DNA from: Vibrio navarrensis
GTDB taxonomy: Bacteria > Pseudomonadota > Gammaproteobacteria > Enterobacterales > Vibrionaceae
NCBI RefSeq assembly: GCF_015767675.1
Contig: NZ_CP065217.1
Span: 1,612,001 to 1,676,000, forward strand
DNA: 64,000 nt
Direction of reading: 5' to 3'
Shown here: positions 1 to 6,769 of the stretch, piece by piece
How the letters are laid out: each line of letters opens with the position of its first letter
Numbering within the stretch: the first letter of the stretch is position 1
Notes under the pieces: generated by a model
Seen by the model: only the letters and a program-made list of their open reading frames with translations
Database searches by the model: none
What the model was told of the DNA's origin: nothing
Position numbers and translations under genes: made by a program

Positions 1-1
1 A

Positions 2-526
2 GCTAACCCTTTGATGGGAGCTCGCGGAGTGTCGCGTTTTTGCGATATGAATTACAAACCTATTTTTGCGGTAGAGTGCGATGCAATCAAGCAGTTGCGT
101 GCACAGGGAGTGGACGTTGAGGTCGTCGTCCCTTTTGTACGCACCTTAGCGGATGCGGCGACCATTATCGACTTACTTGCCGAACAAGGCTTGCCACGTG
201 GTTTGCAGGGGTTGAAAGTGATTTTTAGTATTGATACGCCCTCTGCCGCACTGCTGAGCGACAAACTGCTGCACTATTTTGATGGGTTGGCGATCAATAT
301 CGAAAATTTGGCTCAGTTCACGCTTGCCGTCGACCAAAGCAATCCATCACATCTACATGCTTACGATGTGCAAAATGATGCGGTACTGGAACTGGTGCAA
401 AAATCGGTAAAATCCGCAGTCACTGTCAATAAACCCGCTTTAGTTTTGTTGTCGAATCTGGATAAATGGCCGCGTTTACAACAGGCATTGCTTGATATGG
501 ACTCCGTCGAGTTATTCCACTTCTAA
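2..526 (+). CDS. PEP synthase-like protein, C-terminal fragment (cut by window edge), probably catalytically degenerate
   Basis: The reading frame is open from the first bases, so only the C-terminal PEP-utilising TIM-barrel part is seen. It opens with NPLMGARGVSR, which corresponds to the NPMLGxRGxSRY block of phosphoenolpyruvate synthase/PPDK, followed by YKPIFAVECDAIK and VVVPFVRT, all family landmarks. PEP synthase converts pyruvate and ATP to PEP, AMP and phosphate in the cytosol. Two key sites look lost: the expected metal/PEP loop (usually like SIGTNDLTQ) reads LAINIENLAQ, and the C-terminal CGQAPSD-type catalytic-cysteine block is replaced by VLLSNLDKWPRL with no cysteine. This suggests a paralogue that no longer makes PEP. 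It is followed by a strong terminator. The family assignment is secure; the loss of activity is inference from motifs. Confidence 0.8.
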   Translation, partial: ANPLMGARGVSRFCDMNYKPIFAVECDAIKQLRAQGVDVEVVVPFVRTLADAATIIDLLAEQGLPRGLQGLKVIFSIDTPSAALLSDKLLHYFDGLAINIENLAQFTLAVDQSNPSHLHAYDVQNDAVLELVQKSVKSAVTVNKPALVLLSNLDKWPRLQQALLDMDSVELFHF

Positions 527-557
527 ACATTGTCTGGTGTTCGAATAAATAGCAAGG

Positions 558-592
558 GAGAGCCATGAGTTGTTAATCTGGCTCTCTTTTTT
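558..592 (+). terminator. Intrinsic terminator with overlapping alternative hairpin
   Basis: GAGAGCCA (558-565) pairs perfectly with TGGCTCTC (579-586) and is followed by six T. The loop bases GAGTTGTTAAT (567-577) are exactly complementary to ATTAACAACTC (593-603) just after the T run, so the RNA can form either a second hairpin or a pseudoknot. Confidence 0.8.
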
Positions 593-663
593 ATTAACAA
601 CTCTTTGACATTGTGGGTGCGATTGCACAAACTGGTCTGACTAGTTTTCATGGAAGAATGTCG

Positions 664-1140
664 ATGCTCAGCCCAATTCAAAAAGCCAATCTCTATCTGA
701 ACATGTTCGGTTTTACTAAAGTACCGTTGATCTGGCTCTGTCGGCCGAAAATCATCGCCATTAATGAAAAAATGGTGGAGGTCAAAATCCCGCTGCGTAA
801 GCGAACTAAAAATCATCTAAACAGTATGTATTTTGGTGCGTTGGCGGTGGGTGCTGACGTGGCTGGCGGTTTCCTTGCTATGAGCAAAGCGAGCAATCAA
901 GGGGAAAAAATTTCGCTGGCTTTCAAAGGCGTGAAAGCGGAATTTCTCAAACGGCCAGAGGCAGACGTGCACTTTGTCTGTCACGATGGGGATGTGATTG
1001 ACCGCATGTTGCAACAAACGCTTGAAACGGGTGAGCGAGTCAATCATGATGTGCGTATTACCGCGTTATGTCCCACTTTGCACGGGAGCGAGCCGATGGC
1101 GCAATTTGATCTGACACTCTCTATCAAAAAGTGTTCCTGA
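664..1140 (+). CDS. DUF4442 hotdog-fold thioesterase-like protein
   Basis: A 158-residue protein with the DUF4442/PaaI-like hotdog pattern: an N-terminal helix region (NLYLNMFGFTKVPLIW), the central NSMYFGALAVGADVAGGFLA helix that carries the hotdog active site region, and alternating beta strands (ISLAFKGVKAEFLKRP, VRITALCPT, AQFDLTLSIK). Members are thought to act on acyl-CoA-type thioesters, but no substrate is known. The start at 664 is chosen because GGAAGA lies 6-7 bases upstream; ATG at 658 and an upstream GTG at 613 are too close to, or lack, a ribosome site. It stands alone between a terminator and a convergent gene. Confidence 0.75.
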   Translation: MLSPIQKANLYLNMFGFTKVPLIWLCRPKIIAINEKMVEVKIPLRKRTKNHLNSMYFGALAVGADVAGGFLAMSKASNQGEKISLAFKGVKAEFLKRPEADVHFVCHDGDVIDRMLQQTLETGERVNHDVRITALCPTLHGSEPMAQFDLTLSIKKCS

Positions 1141-1182
1141 TGAGTCAGTGGCGGAAAATTCTGAATTTCCGCCACGCCGTTG

Positions 1183-1920
1183 CTAAGAGTTTAACTTTTT
1201 CTCATTGATGATTTTTTGGATACGCGGGTTGAGATCCTTTCCATGGCGTGTTTCATATTCTTCTCTTTGTAAGTCGTTGAGGTTTTTCACCGAATGACTA
1301 GGAAGGGCATATTCAACCAGCTCTGTTTTAAGATCGCCTCGTTCTTCAAGGCGTTTTGCCTCAAGATAATACTTCTTAAATAAAGCATCGAGTTTGTTTT
1401 CAGCGACTCGGCTTAAGTCATAAAGTTTGTTTTGAATTAGCCATTTTTCTAATTTATTTTCTGGCTTTCTGGATAAAACACGTAGGCGGCTATCTAACAG
1501 CTCTTCACTGGTTAAGGCATCACGTAATACCCAAAGCTCTCCCATTTGAGGTGGCCAACTGTTACCCAGTTGGATGCGCTCGTGGCAATGTTTTAAGACT
1601 CGATTTAAGCCATTTGGGTCGATTGATTCTGCAAAGACAATGAATTTCCCAGTGGGCAAACTGCCATATTGGTATTCCCATTGCGTTTCATAAACACTTA
1701 GAAAAGAGCCAAATACATGCAGGCACCAGTCTGAAGGCTCGTTGTTACTCTCTTCGGTGATGGCATGGTCAAAACGTTGGCTTTTTTCCTCGCTGAATGA
1801 GCTGCTGCCTGAATCGCTCAGATGGGCTAAGCTTTGGTTTATACCCATTTGCCGAAGTTTGGTTTCTATCTCCTGAATGTTCTGAGGTTTTCGTTTGCTG
1901 TCTTTCATTGAGTTTCTCAT
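1183..1920 (-). CDS. Phage lambda P-like replication (helicase-loader type) protein
   Basis: The central part (VFGSFLSVYETQWEYQYG, then LKHCHERIQLGNSWPPQMGEL) resembles the replication protein P family of lambdoid phages, which load the replicative helicase. No AAA+ motifs are present, as expected for P rather than DnaC. The gene lies immediately downstream of a DnaT-like gene in another frame. With the ATG at 1920 the two overlap by 152 bases; ATG at 1908 (GAG 7 bases upstream) or ATG at 1848 would shorten the overlap to 140 or 80 bases. The pair looks like a chromosomally fixed primosome module and not part of a prophage, because no other phage genes are near. Family call from motif resemblance only. 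Confidence 0.6.
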   Translation of the reverse strand: MRNSMKDSKRKPQNIQEIETKLRQMGINQSLAHLSDSGSSSFSEEKSQRFDHAITEESNNEPSDWCLHVFGSFLSVYETQWEYQYGSLPTGKFIVFAESIDPNGLNRVLKHCHERIQLGNSWPPQMGELWVLRDALTSEELLDSRLRVLSRKPENKLEKWLIQNKLYDLSRVAENKLDALFKKYYLEAKRLEERGDLKTELVEYALPSHSVKNLNDLQREEYETRHGKDLNPRIQKIINEKKLNS

Positions 1921-2536
1921 TTATTAGCCAATATTGAAGTTTGTTTTCAAGCCGAGCAATGGTTAACAGTTCACTGGCTTTGGATTTATGCCAAAGTACA
2001 AACTTTTTCCATACTAAAACATGTTCGCTCACTAGGCCCGAAAACTTAAAAGCACGCTCTGCCCACATCGGGATCTCGGTCTCATCTAGATCGTGTGTGG
2101 AAATCGTATTTCCTAGAGGCGGCTGATTTAAAGTCTGATTCCTAGTTTGCAAAGCTTGCATTGGCAAGTTAGGGAATTGAGTCTGTGGTGCAGGTGCAGG
2201 TGCAGGTGCAGGTGCAGGTGCAGGTGCAGGTGCAGGTGCAGGTGCAGGTGCAGATTGGTCTGCTTGTACCGAACTTAGCAGAACTTTGAAGATATGTAAC
2301 TCCGCACCTTGCCGATACTCAACTTTAAGTTTTTCAACAAGGTGTTGCTGCGACAAGGAGCGAAGGCATTCCGCAAGACCAAAGGTCGATAAACAGCACA
2401 GCGGGCCCATTTCTTCAAGATTGATGGTGACATAGCCAGTAGAATCCGAATTGTCAGCGAGCATAAGTAGGACAAGTTTTTCTGCTGGGCTCGCAGTGAT
2501 GATTTGCCAAGCTAAATGTGTGTTTTTTGAGCTCAC
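1769..2536 (-). CDS. DnaT-like primosomal / winged-helix DNA-binding protein with Ala-Pro tract
   Basis: 255 residues. The N-terminus (HLAWQIITASPAEKLVLLML, then CCLSTFGLAECLRSLSQQHL) reads as a winged-helix domain. Residues about 93-114 are 11 Ala-Pro dipeptides encoded by a pure hexanucleotide repeat. The C-terminal half (MWAERAFKFSGL..WKKFVLWHKSK..WLINEKL) matches the DnaT-like single-strand-binding domain used in primosome assembly. The flexible Ala-Pro linker separates the two domains. It precedes and overlaps the lambda-P-like gene, so the two are probably co-translated. DnaT proper in E. coli is followed by dnaC; here the partner is P-like. Function in replication restart is inference. 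Confidence 0.65.
   Translation of the reverse strand: MSSKNTHLAWQIITASPAEKLVLLMLADNSDSTGYVTINLEEMGPLCCLSTFGLAECLRSLSQQHLVEKLKVEYRQGAELHIFKVLLSSVQADQSAPAPAPAPAPAPAPAPAPAPAPQTQFPNLPMQALQTRNQTLNQPPLGNTISTHDLDETEIPMWAERAFKFSGLVSEHVLVWKKFVLWHKSKASELLTIARLENKLQYWLINEKLNERQQTKTSEHSGDRNQTSANGYKPKLSPSERFRQQLIQRGKKPTF
2187..2252. repeat. Hexanucleotide microsatellite, 11 perfect GGTGCA units
   Basis: 66 bases made of 11 uninterrupted GGTGCA copies, coding (Ala-Pro)11 on the minus strand. Copy-number changes are always in frame, so length variation would tune linker length without killing the gene. Confidence 0.97.
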
Positions 2537-2719
2537 TTTGATAGTTCTCTACTTCAAACGAATTTGCCCGCTATTGTAAGCCAGCTGTGTGCTTTATTGT
2601 AGCGTAAGAATATTTTGTGGCGACAAAGTGCCAGAAAACGGCTGATCGGCTCTTGTATGTCATCAGAAGGACAAGCTTAGCACTGTTGGGAATGAAATGG
2701 GCAAGCAGAGTTCGATTTG

Positions 2720-4075
2720 TTACTCAATGGGTTCGATTTTCTCGATGGCAACGATTTTTGAGCGATTCATGATGATTTTCCAGCGGTAGTAAACGGGCTC
2801 TCCTTGTTGGCTACTTTCTTTGATGATCAAGTTGAACAGATGGCGTTTCTCTATCGATTCGCGACTGACTTGTCCTTCGTTAAGGCGATAAATACGATTG
2901 GTGCCTTTATCCATCAAGCGAGTAAATGGCCTTAAGCTGATGCTCAAGGTTTCCCGAGTCTGCTCATAGCCGCTGAGAAACTTCGATGTGCTCATCTCTG
3001 TTTGTGCATGATAATGCAAAATCTGCTCTTCGCGCTGCACAACGCGCTTCTTGCGAATGGCTTGAATTCTGTCAGGCAGTTTGGCAAAAACGGTGTAGTC
3101 AAACCACTCGAGCTTTTGTCCAACTTGCTTGCCCGTGGTCGGGTCGATGTATTGACGACGCCATTTCGGTTTGCCTTTACGGATCCAGCGCCACATCATA
3201 TCGCGCAGATCGTCTTTGAAGATCTCCCTCAGAGCATAAATGACTGACATGGCGACAATAAAGGAAGCCGAAATTTCGCCAAGATAATCGCGCGCAGTAA
3301 TAACCGTGGTGGTGACGAATACCATCACTAATCCGGTCGCGATACCTTTGATCATGCGTTTAATATTATTGCCTAGCGAGATGGTTTTCTCTGTCAATAT
3401 AATCGGGTGTTCGATTAAGCGTCGCAGTAAACGCATCTTGTTGGTCATGCGGGTGGTGTCTTCCACCACATTGGGTGAGTTGTACTTGTTCAGTTTGCGG
3501 TGCGCTTGCTCTTTTTCGCATAAGGTGATCAAACGCTGTTTAATCGTGGAGTAATCCCCTTCACGTGGTAGATGTGCAACCAAAGATAAAAACTTCTGTT
3601 CGGTGTACCAAGAGAGATAATTATCGATATTCACGTAATAGCGTTTTAGCACTTCTTCATAGGGAATCGAACGACGCAGGCGCTTGAGAATATCAATCGA
3701 CAGTTCGATGACTTGGTCAACTTGATCTTCAGTGACGCTGTCACCTGATCTGTCGTTGAGTTTAGACACCGCTTTATCGAGCGCCACAACGTACTGATAG
3801 GCAAACAGACTTAAGCTGACACGATATTGCGTGTTCGATAACCGCCCCCGTTTCGCAAGGCGGCTATGAACGAGAGGCAGCAGGATCTCATCACTGAAAT
3901 AAGAACGCGTTTGCCCCATCGAGGTGTAGTAGAACTCTGATTCGGATAGTACTTCAGGCGTTAGGCCCAGTTCACCCGGAACGAAGAGATAGAGGTCAAG
4001 ATCCAGCTTTTTACTCGCGCCCATGATGTGGCTGATTTTTAAGGTGATGGAATCTTGCTTATCTACAGAAATCAA
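2720..4075 (-). CDS. Conserved hypothetical protein with two central membrane helices
   Basis: 451 residues, no recognised catalytic motif. Two adjacent hydrophobic stretches lie near residues 240-285 (IATGLVMVFVTTTVITA and ISASFIVAMSVIYAL), so it is likely a membrane-anchored protein with large cytosolic N- and C-terminal parts. The N-terminus includes LDLDLYLFVPGELGLTPEVL and the region following the helices is rich in basic residues (RWIRKGKPKWRRQ). It diverges from the CvfB-like gene across a short 97-base intergenic region. A perfect matS motif lies inside the coding sequence. Nothing in the sequence reveals the function. Confidence 0.75.
   Translation of the reverse strand: MISVDKQDSITLKISHIMGASKKLDLDLYLFVPGELGLTPEVLSESEFYYTSMGQTRSYFSDEILLPLVHSRLAKRGRLSNTQYRVSLSLFAYQYVVALDKAVSKLNDRSGDSVTEDQVDQVIELSIDILKRLRRSIPYEEVLKRYYVNIDNYLSWYTEQKFLSLVAHLPREGDYSTIKQRLITLCEKEQAHRKLNKYNSPNVVEDTTRMTNKMRLLRRLIEHPIILTEKTISLGNNIKRMIKGIATGLVMVFVTTTVITARDYLGEISASFIVAMSVIYALREIFKDDLRDMMWRWIRKGKPKWRRQYIDPTTGKQVGQKLEWFDYTVFAKLPDRIQAIRKKRVVQREEQILHYHAQTEMSTSKFLSGYEQTRETLSISLRPFTRLMDKGTNRIYRLNEGQVSRESIEKRHLFNLIIKESSQQGEPVYYRWKIIMNRSKIVAIEKIEPIE
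3732..3744. promoter_or_regulatory. matS site (MatP binding), perfect consensus
   Basis: GTGACGCTGTCAC fits GTGACRNYGTCAC at every position. MatP, encoded in this same window, binds such sites to organise the Ter macrodomain. The site is within the coding sequence of the membrane protein gene. One exact match is unlikely by chance in 64 kb. Confidence 0.7.
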
Positions 4076-4172
4076 CGAAAAACCCTTTGTGGAAAATTAA
4101 TTGTATCGAGACTTGCGCAAGAATAGCAGAGATAACGTATAATCTCTGCAAATTTGCCGTGAGATGTATTCA

Positions 4173-5009
4173 ATGATTAAAGTTGGTCAAATTAACAACT
4201 TAGAAGTAATAAAACGCACCGAATTTGGTGTTTTCCTCGATGGGGATGAGTATGGCAGCGTGATGTTGCCAAATCGACATGCGCCGCAAGAGTGCCAAGT
4301 TGGCGACAAACTGGATGTGTTTCTCTATTTTGATTCTGATAATCACCTTGCTGCGACTACGGAGACGCCAATTGCTCAGGTGGGCGAGTGGGGCTTGATG
4401 AGAGTGGAAGGCGTGAATAGCACTGGCGCTTTTGTCAATTGGGGCATCAAAGAGAAGGATCTGCTGGTTCCTTACAGTGAACAGCGTGGCCGCCTAAGCG
4501 CGGGGCAAAGCATCTTGGTGTATGTCTATTCAGACAAAGCGTCTGGCCGCATTGTTGGTACGACGAAATTCAACAAGTTACTGGACAAAACACCTGCCAA
4601 TTATTCACAAAACCAAGAAGTTGAGCTGATCATTGCAGAGCACAGCCAACTGGGGTACAAGGCGATTGTTAATGGTGCCCATTGGGGCATGATTTTCCCA
4701 TCGGATGTGTTTGGAAAGCTGTTCATTGGCAAAAAGCTCAAAGGTTTTGTAAAAAGCATTCGTGAAGATGGCAAGATTGATCTCGCTTTGCAAAAAGTGG
4801 GCGTGGCCAAAATGGATGATTTGTCAGAGAAAGTGGTGCAACTGCTACAAAAGAAAGACGGTTTTTTGGCCTTGAACGACAAATCTTCCCCGGAAGAGAT
4901 CTTCGCTGCGTTTCGTACCAGCAAGGGGACGTTTAAGAAAACCATTGGCGGCTTGTATAAGAGTGGCGTTATTACGATCGAGCCCGATGGCATTCGTTTA
5001 GTGAAATAA
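4173..5009 (+). CDS. CvfB/YitL-like S1-domain RNA-binding protein
   Basis: 278 residues. It is built of repeated S1-type beta barrels (VGQINNLEVIKRTEFGVFLDG; WGLMRVEGVNSTGAFVNWG; LGYKAIVNGAHWGMIF; KLKGFVKSIREDGKIDLALQ) and ends in a winged-helix domain (SSPEEIFAAFRTSKGTFKKTIGGLYKSGVITIE). This domain order matches the CvfB/YitL family of RNA-binding proteins, reported as virulence regulators in Gram-positive bacteria. ATG at 4173 is preferred to 4164 because GTGAG sits about 8 bases before it. The gene is convergent with the SdsR-like RNA, whose 3' end lies about 5 bases past the stop codon. Confidence 0.85.
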   Translation: MIKVGQINNLEVIKRTEFGVFLDGDEYGSVMLPNRHAPQECQVGDKLDVFLYFDSDNHLAATTETPIAQVGEWGLMRVEGVNSTGAFVNWGIKEKDLLVPYSEQRGRLSAGQSILVYVYSDKASGRIVGTTKFNKLLDKTPANYSQNQEVELIIAEHSQLGYKAIVNGAHWGMIFPSDVFGKLFIGKKLKGFVKSIREDGKIDLALQKVGVAKMDDLSEKVVQLLQKKDGFLALNDKSSPEEIFAAFRTSKGTFKKTIGGLYKSGVITIEPDGIRLVK

Positions 5010-5013
5010 GTCA

Positions 5014-5145
5014 CAAAAAAAGGCCCAAAAAGTTCCATTTTTGGGCCCAGGGGAAATGGCTCTCAGGGAGCCTGCGCTAAACACAGAGGTCCTTGGCTGG
5101 ATACTGACATGAAGGGAATGTCATTTCACAAGAACACTGCATTAA
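5014..5145 (-). ncRNA. sdsR: SdsR (RyeB)-like Hfq-dependent, sigma-S controlled small RNA
   Basis: Read on the minus strand, 5072-5044 contains TTTAGCGCAGGCTC (about 5082-5069), a small hairpin ending AGAGCCATTTCCC, then TGG and a long terminator stem. This is the conserved core of enterobacterial SdsR (TTTAGCGCAcGGCTC, AGAGCCATTTCCC, TGG, terminator). The terminator is GGCCCAAAAA (5022-5031) paired with TTTTTGGGCC (5038-5047), followed on the minus strand by T7. A sigma-S style -10, CTACACTT, lies at 5157-5150, putting the start near 5144. In E. coli sdsR also lies beside the yebST-rsmF region, so position agrees. SdsR is a stationary-phase regulator of porins, mismatch repair and other mRNAs. 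The 5' end is inferred. Confidence 0.75.
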
Positions 5146-5191
5146 TTAAAAGTGTAGTACAGGGTGTGCATGCTGCTAGCCAAATTGACGA

Positions 5192-5217
5192 CAAAAGGCT
5201 GATTCTGGAATCAGCCT
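5192..5217 (-). terminator. Intrinsic terminator of rsmF
   Basis: Perfect 10-bp stem AGGCTGATTC (5196-5205) / GAATCAGCCT (5208-5217), followed on the minus strand by four T (5195-5192). It lies 20 bases beyond the rsmF stop and just upstream of the SdsR promoter. Confidence 0.8.
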
Positions 5218-5237
5218 AAAAACATCAATGATAAAAG

Positions 5238-6659
5238 TCAGAATAAGTTGCCATCGCGGACCAGTTCGCGCGGCAAGCCATTTTTAATTCGATTTGAAAC
5301 CCATTTACCTAGGCCGATCACCGCATCGCTATATCGAACAATCACTTCTCCTTTCCCACTGTGATTTTCAGGGTAGATATCTCGCCCCATAAACCACTCT
5401 CGTGCCTGCTCTGTGTTGAGATCGAACACTGATTTTTCACTGCCTGTCGCTAATGAGGTAGCGACTTGATGTTGCCAGCGGAAGCCGTGTTTGTGGGTTT
5501 CGGCCAATTTTATCCCCATCCGAGAAAAGCGTAGTTCGCCCAGCATCGGTTCAAGCGCATCAGGAAACAACCAAACATCTCGCTCACGTAGCCAGATAGT
5601 GCTATCTGAGGGAAGAGCGATGCCGAGATCGTCGCTGAGCGCCTTTTCTATCGTCGCGTGTTCTTTTTTGCTCGCCTTGGTAAATGGAAACTTGCCTAGC
5701 TTTTTATGCACGGATGGCGCTTCGACACTATGATGTTTACGAATTCTGGCGACGAAAAAACCCTCACTGTCATAAACCTGTGGGAAGACATGCAGAAAGC
5801 CTTCTTCGGTCAGTGCTTTCTCGGCACCGTCGAAAAGAGAGCTCAGGCTTTCAAACTCGACTGCGGCGCCAAAGGTGTTTTTCAGATGATGACAAACTTG
5901 TTGATTTTCTTCTGTGCTGAGGGTGCAGGTTGAGTAAACCATCACGCCACCGGGTTTTAGTGCTTGAAAGGCACTCTCGATTAAATCGCGCTGTGTCGCT
6001 GCGATTTCTACCACCGAGGCTTGTGACCAGTTCTTCATTGCATCTTCATCTTTACGCACTGTACCTTCACCAGAGCAAGGCGCATCCAGCAGCACGGCAT
6101 CAAAGCTTTCTGGTAGCCATCCGCCAAACACGCGACCATCAAAGTTGCTCAACGCGGCATTTCGCACTCCGCAGCGTTCAATGTTGGCGTGTAGCACTTT
6201 TACGCGACTGGCGGAATATTCATTGGCGACCAAAATACCTTGGTTGTTCATCAGTGCCGCCATTTGAGTGGTTTTAGAACCTGGCGCGGCGGCCGTGTCG
6301 AGGACACTGGCGTAGTTTTCCTGATGCATAAACAGTGCGCTGACTGGCAACATAGAGCTTGCTTCTTGTATGTAGAACAGGCCAGCCATGTGTTCCGCGC
6401 TGTTGCCAAGAGGAACATCACTCTCGTCGGCGATAATCCAGAATCCGCTTTCACACCAAGGTATAGGAGCGAGTTGCCAACCTTTTTCTTTGGCGCGCTG
6501 TAAAAAAGCGTCGACTGAAATTTTTAAAGTATTAACGCGAATGCTTTTACGCAATGGCTGCTGACAGTAAGCGATAAAGTCCGCCATGTTTAAGCCAGTA
6601 GGAAGGATGGATTTGATTTTTTCCAGAAACGTGTCTGGAAGGTAGACGTTAGAATGCAC
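5238..6659 (-). CDS. rsmF: 16S rRNA m5C1407 methyltransferase RsmF
   Basis: 473 residues from the GTG at 6659. RsmF methylates C1407 of 16S rRNA using S-adenosylmethionine. Seen: RKSIRVNTLKISVDAFL and PIPWCESGFWI near the N-terminus, AEHMAGLFYIQEASSMLPV, the SAM-binding motif LDTAAAPGSKTTQ, catalytic-cysteine motifs DAPCSGEGTVRKDE and YSTCTLSTEENQ, and a C-terminal PUA-like region with SDAVIGLGKW. E. coli RsmF begins with a sequence equivalent to VYLPDTF shortly after its start, so the GTG at 6659 (GGA 8 bases upstream) fits better than ATG at 6692, which has no ribosome site. Gene order letA-letB-rsmF is the same as yebS-yebT-yebU in E. coli. Confidence 0.93.
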   Translation of the reverse strand: MHSNVYLPDTFLEKIKSILPTGLNMADFIAYCQQPLRKSIRVNTLKISVDAFLQRAKEKGWQLAPIPWCESGFWIIADESDVPLGNSAEHMAGLFYIQEASSMLPVSALFMHQENYASVLDTAAAPGSKTTQMAALMNNQGILVANEYSASRVKVLHANIERCGVRNAALSNFDGRVFGGWLPESFDAVLLDAPCSGEGTVRKDEDAMKNWSQASVVEIAATQRDLIESAFQALKPGGVMVYSTCTLSTEENQQVCHHLKNTFGAAVEFESLSSLFDGAEKALTEEGFLHVFPQVYDSEGFFVARIRKHHSVEAPSVHKKLGKFPFTKASKKEHATIEKALSDDLGIALPSDSTIWLRERDVWLFPDALEPMLGELRFSRMGIKLAETHKHGFRWQHQVATSLATGSEKSVFDLNTEQAREWFMGRDIYPENHSGKGEVIVRYSDAVIGLGKWVSNRIKNGLPRELVRDGNLF

Positions 6660-6769
6660 AGTGATGGTCCAAGGGCTAAATTTGCTTGGCATGATAAACG
6701 AATTAGTTCAGCGACAAAATAAGAAAAATGCAGCCATTTGGCTGCATTTGAAAGAGATTAAGACTCAAG

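Noticed and set aside
2187..2252. Possible CRISPR-like repeat array
   Set aside because: Tandem 6-base units without spacers; a microsatellite in a coding region.
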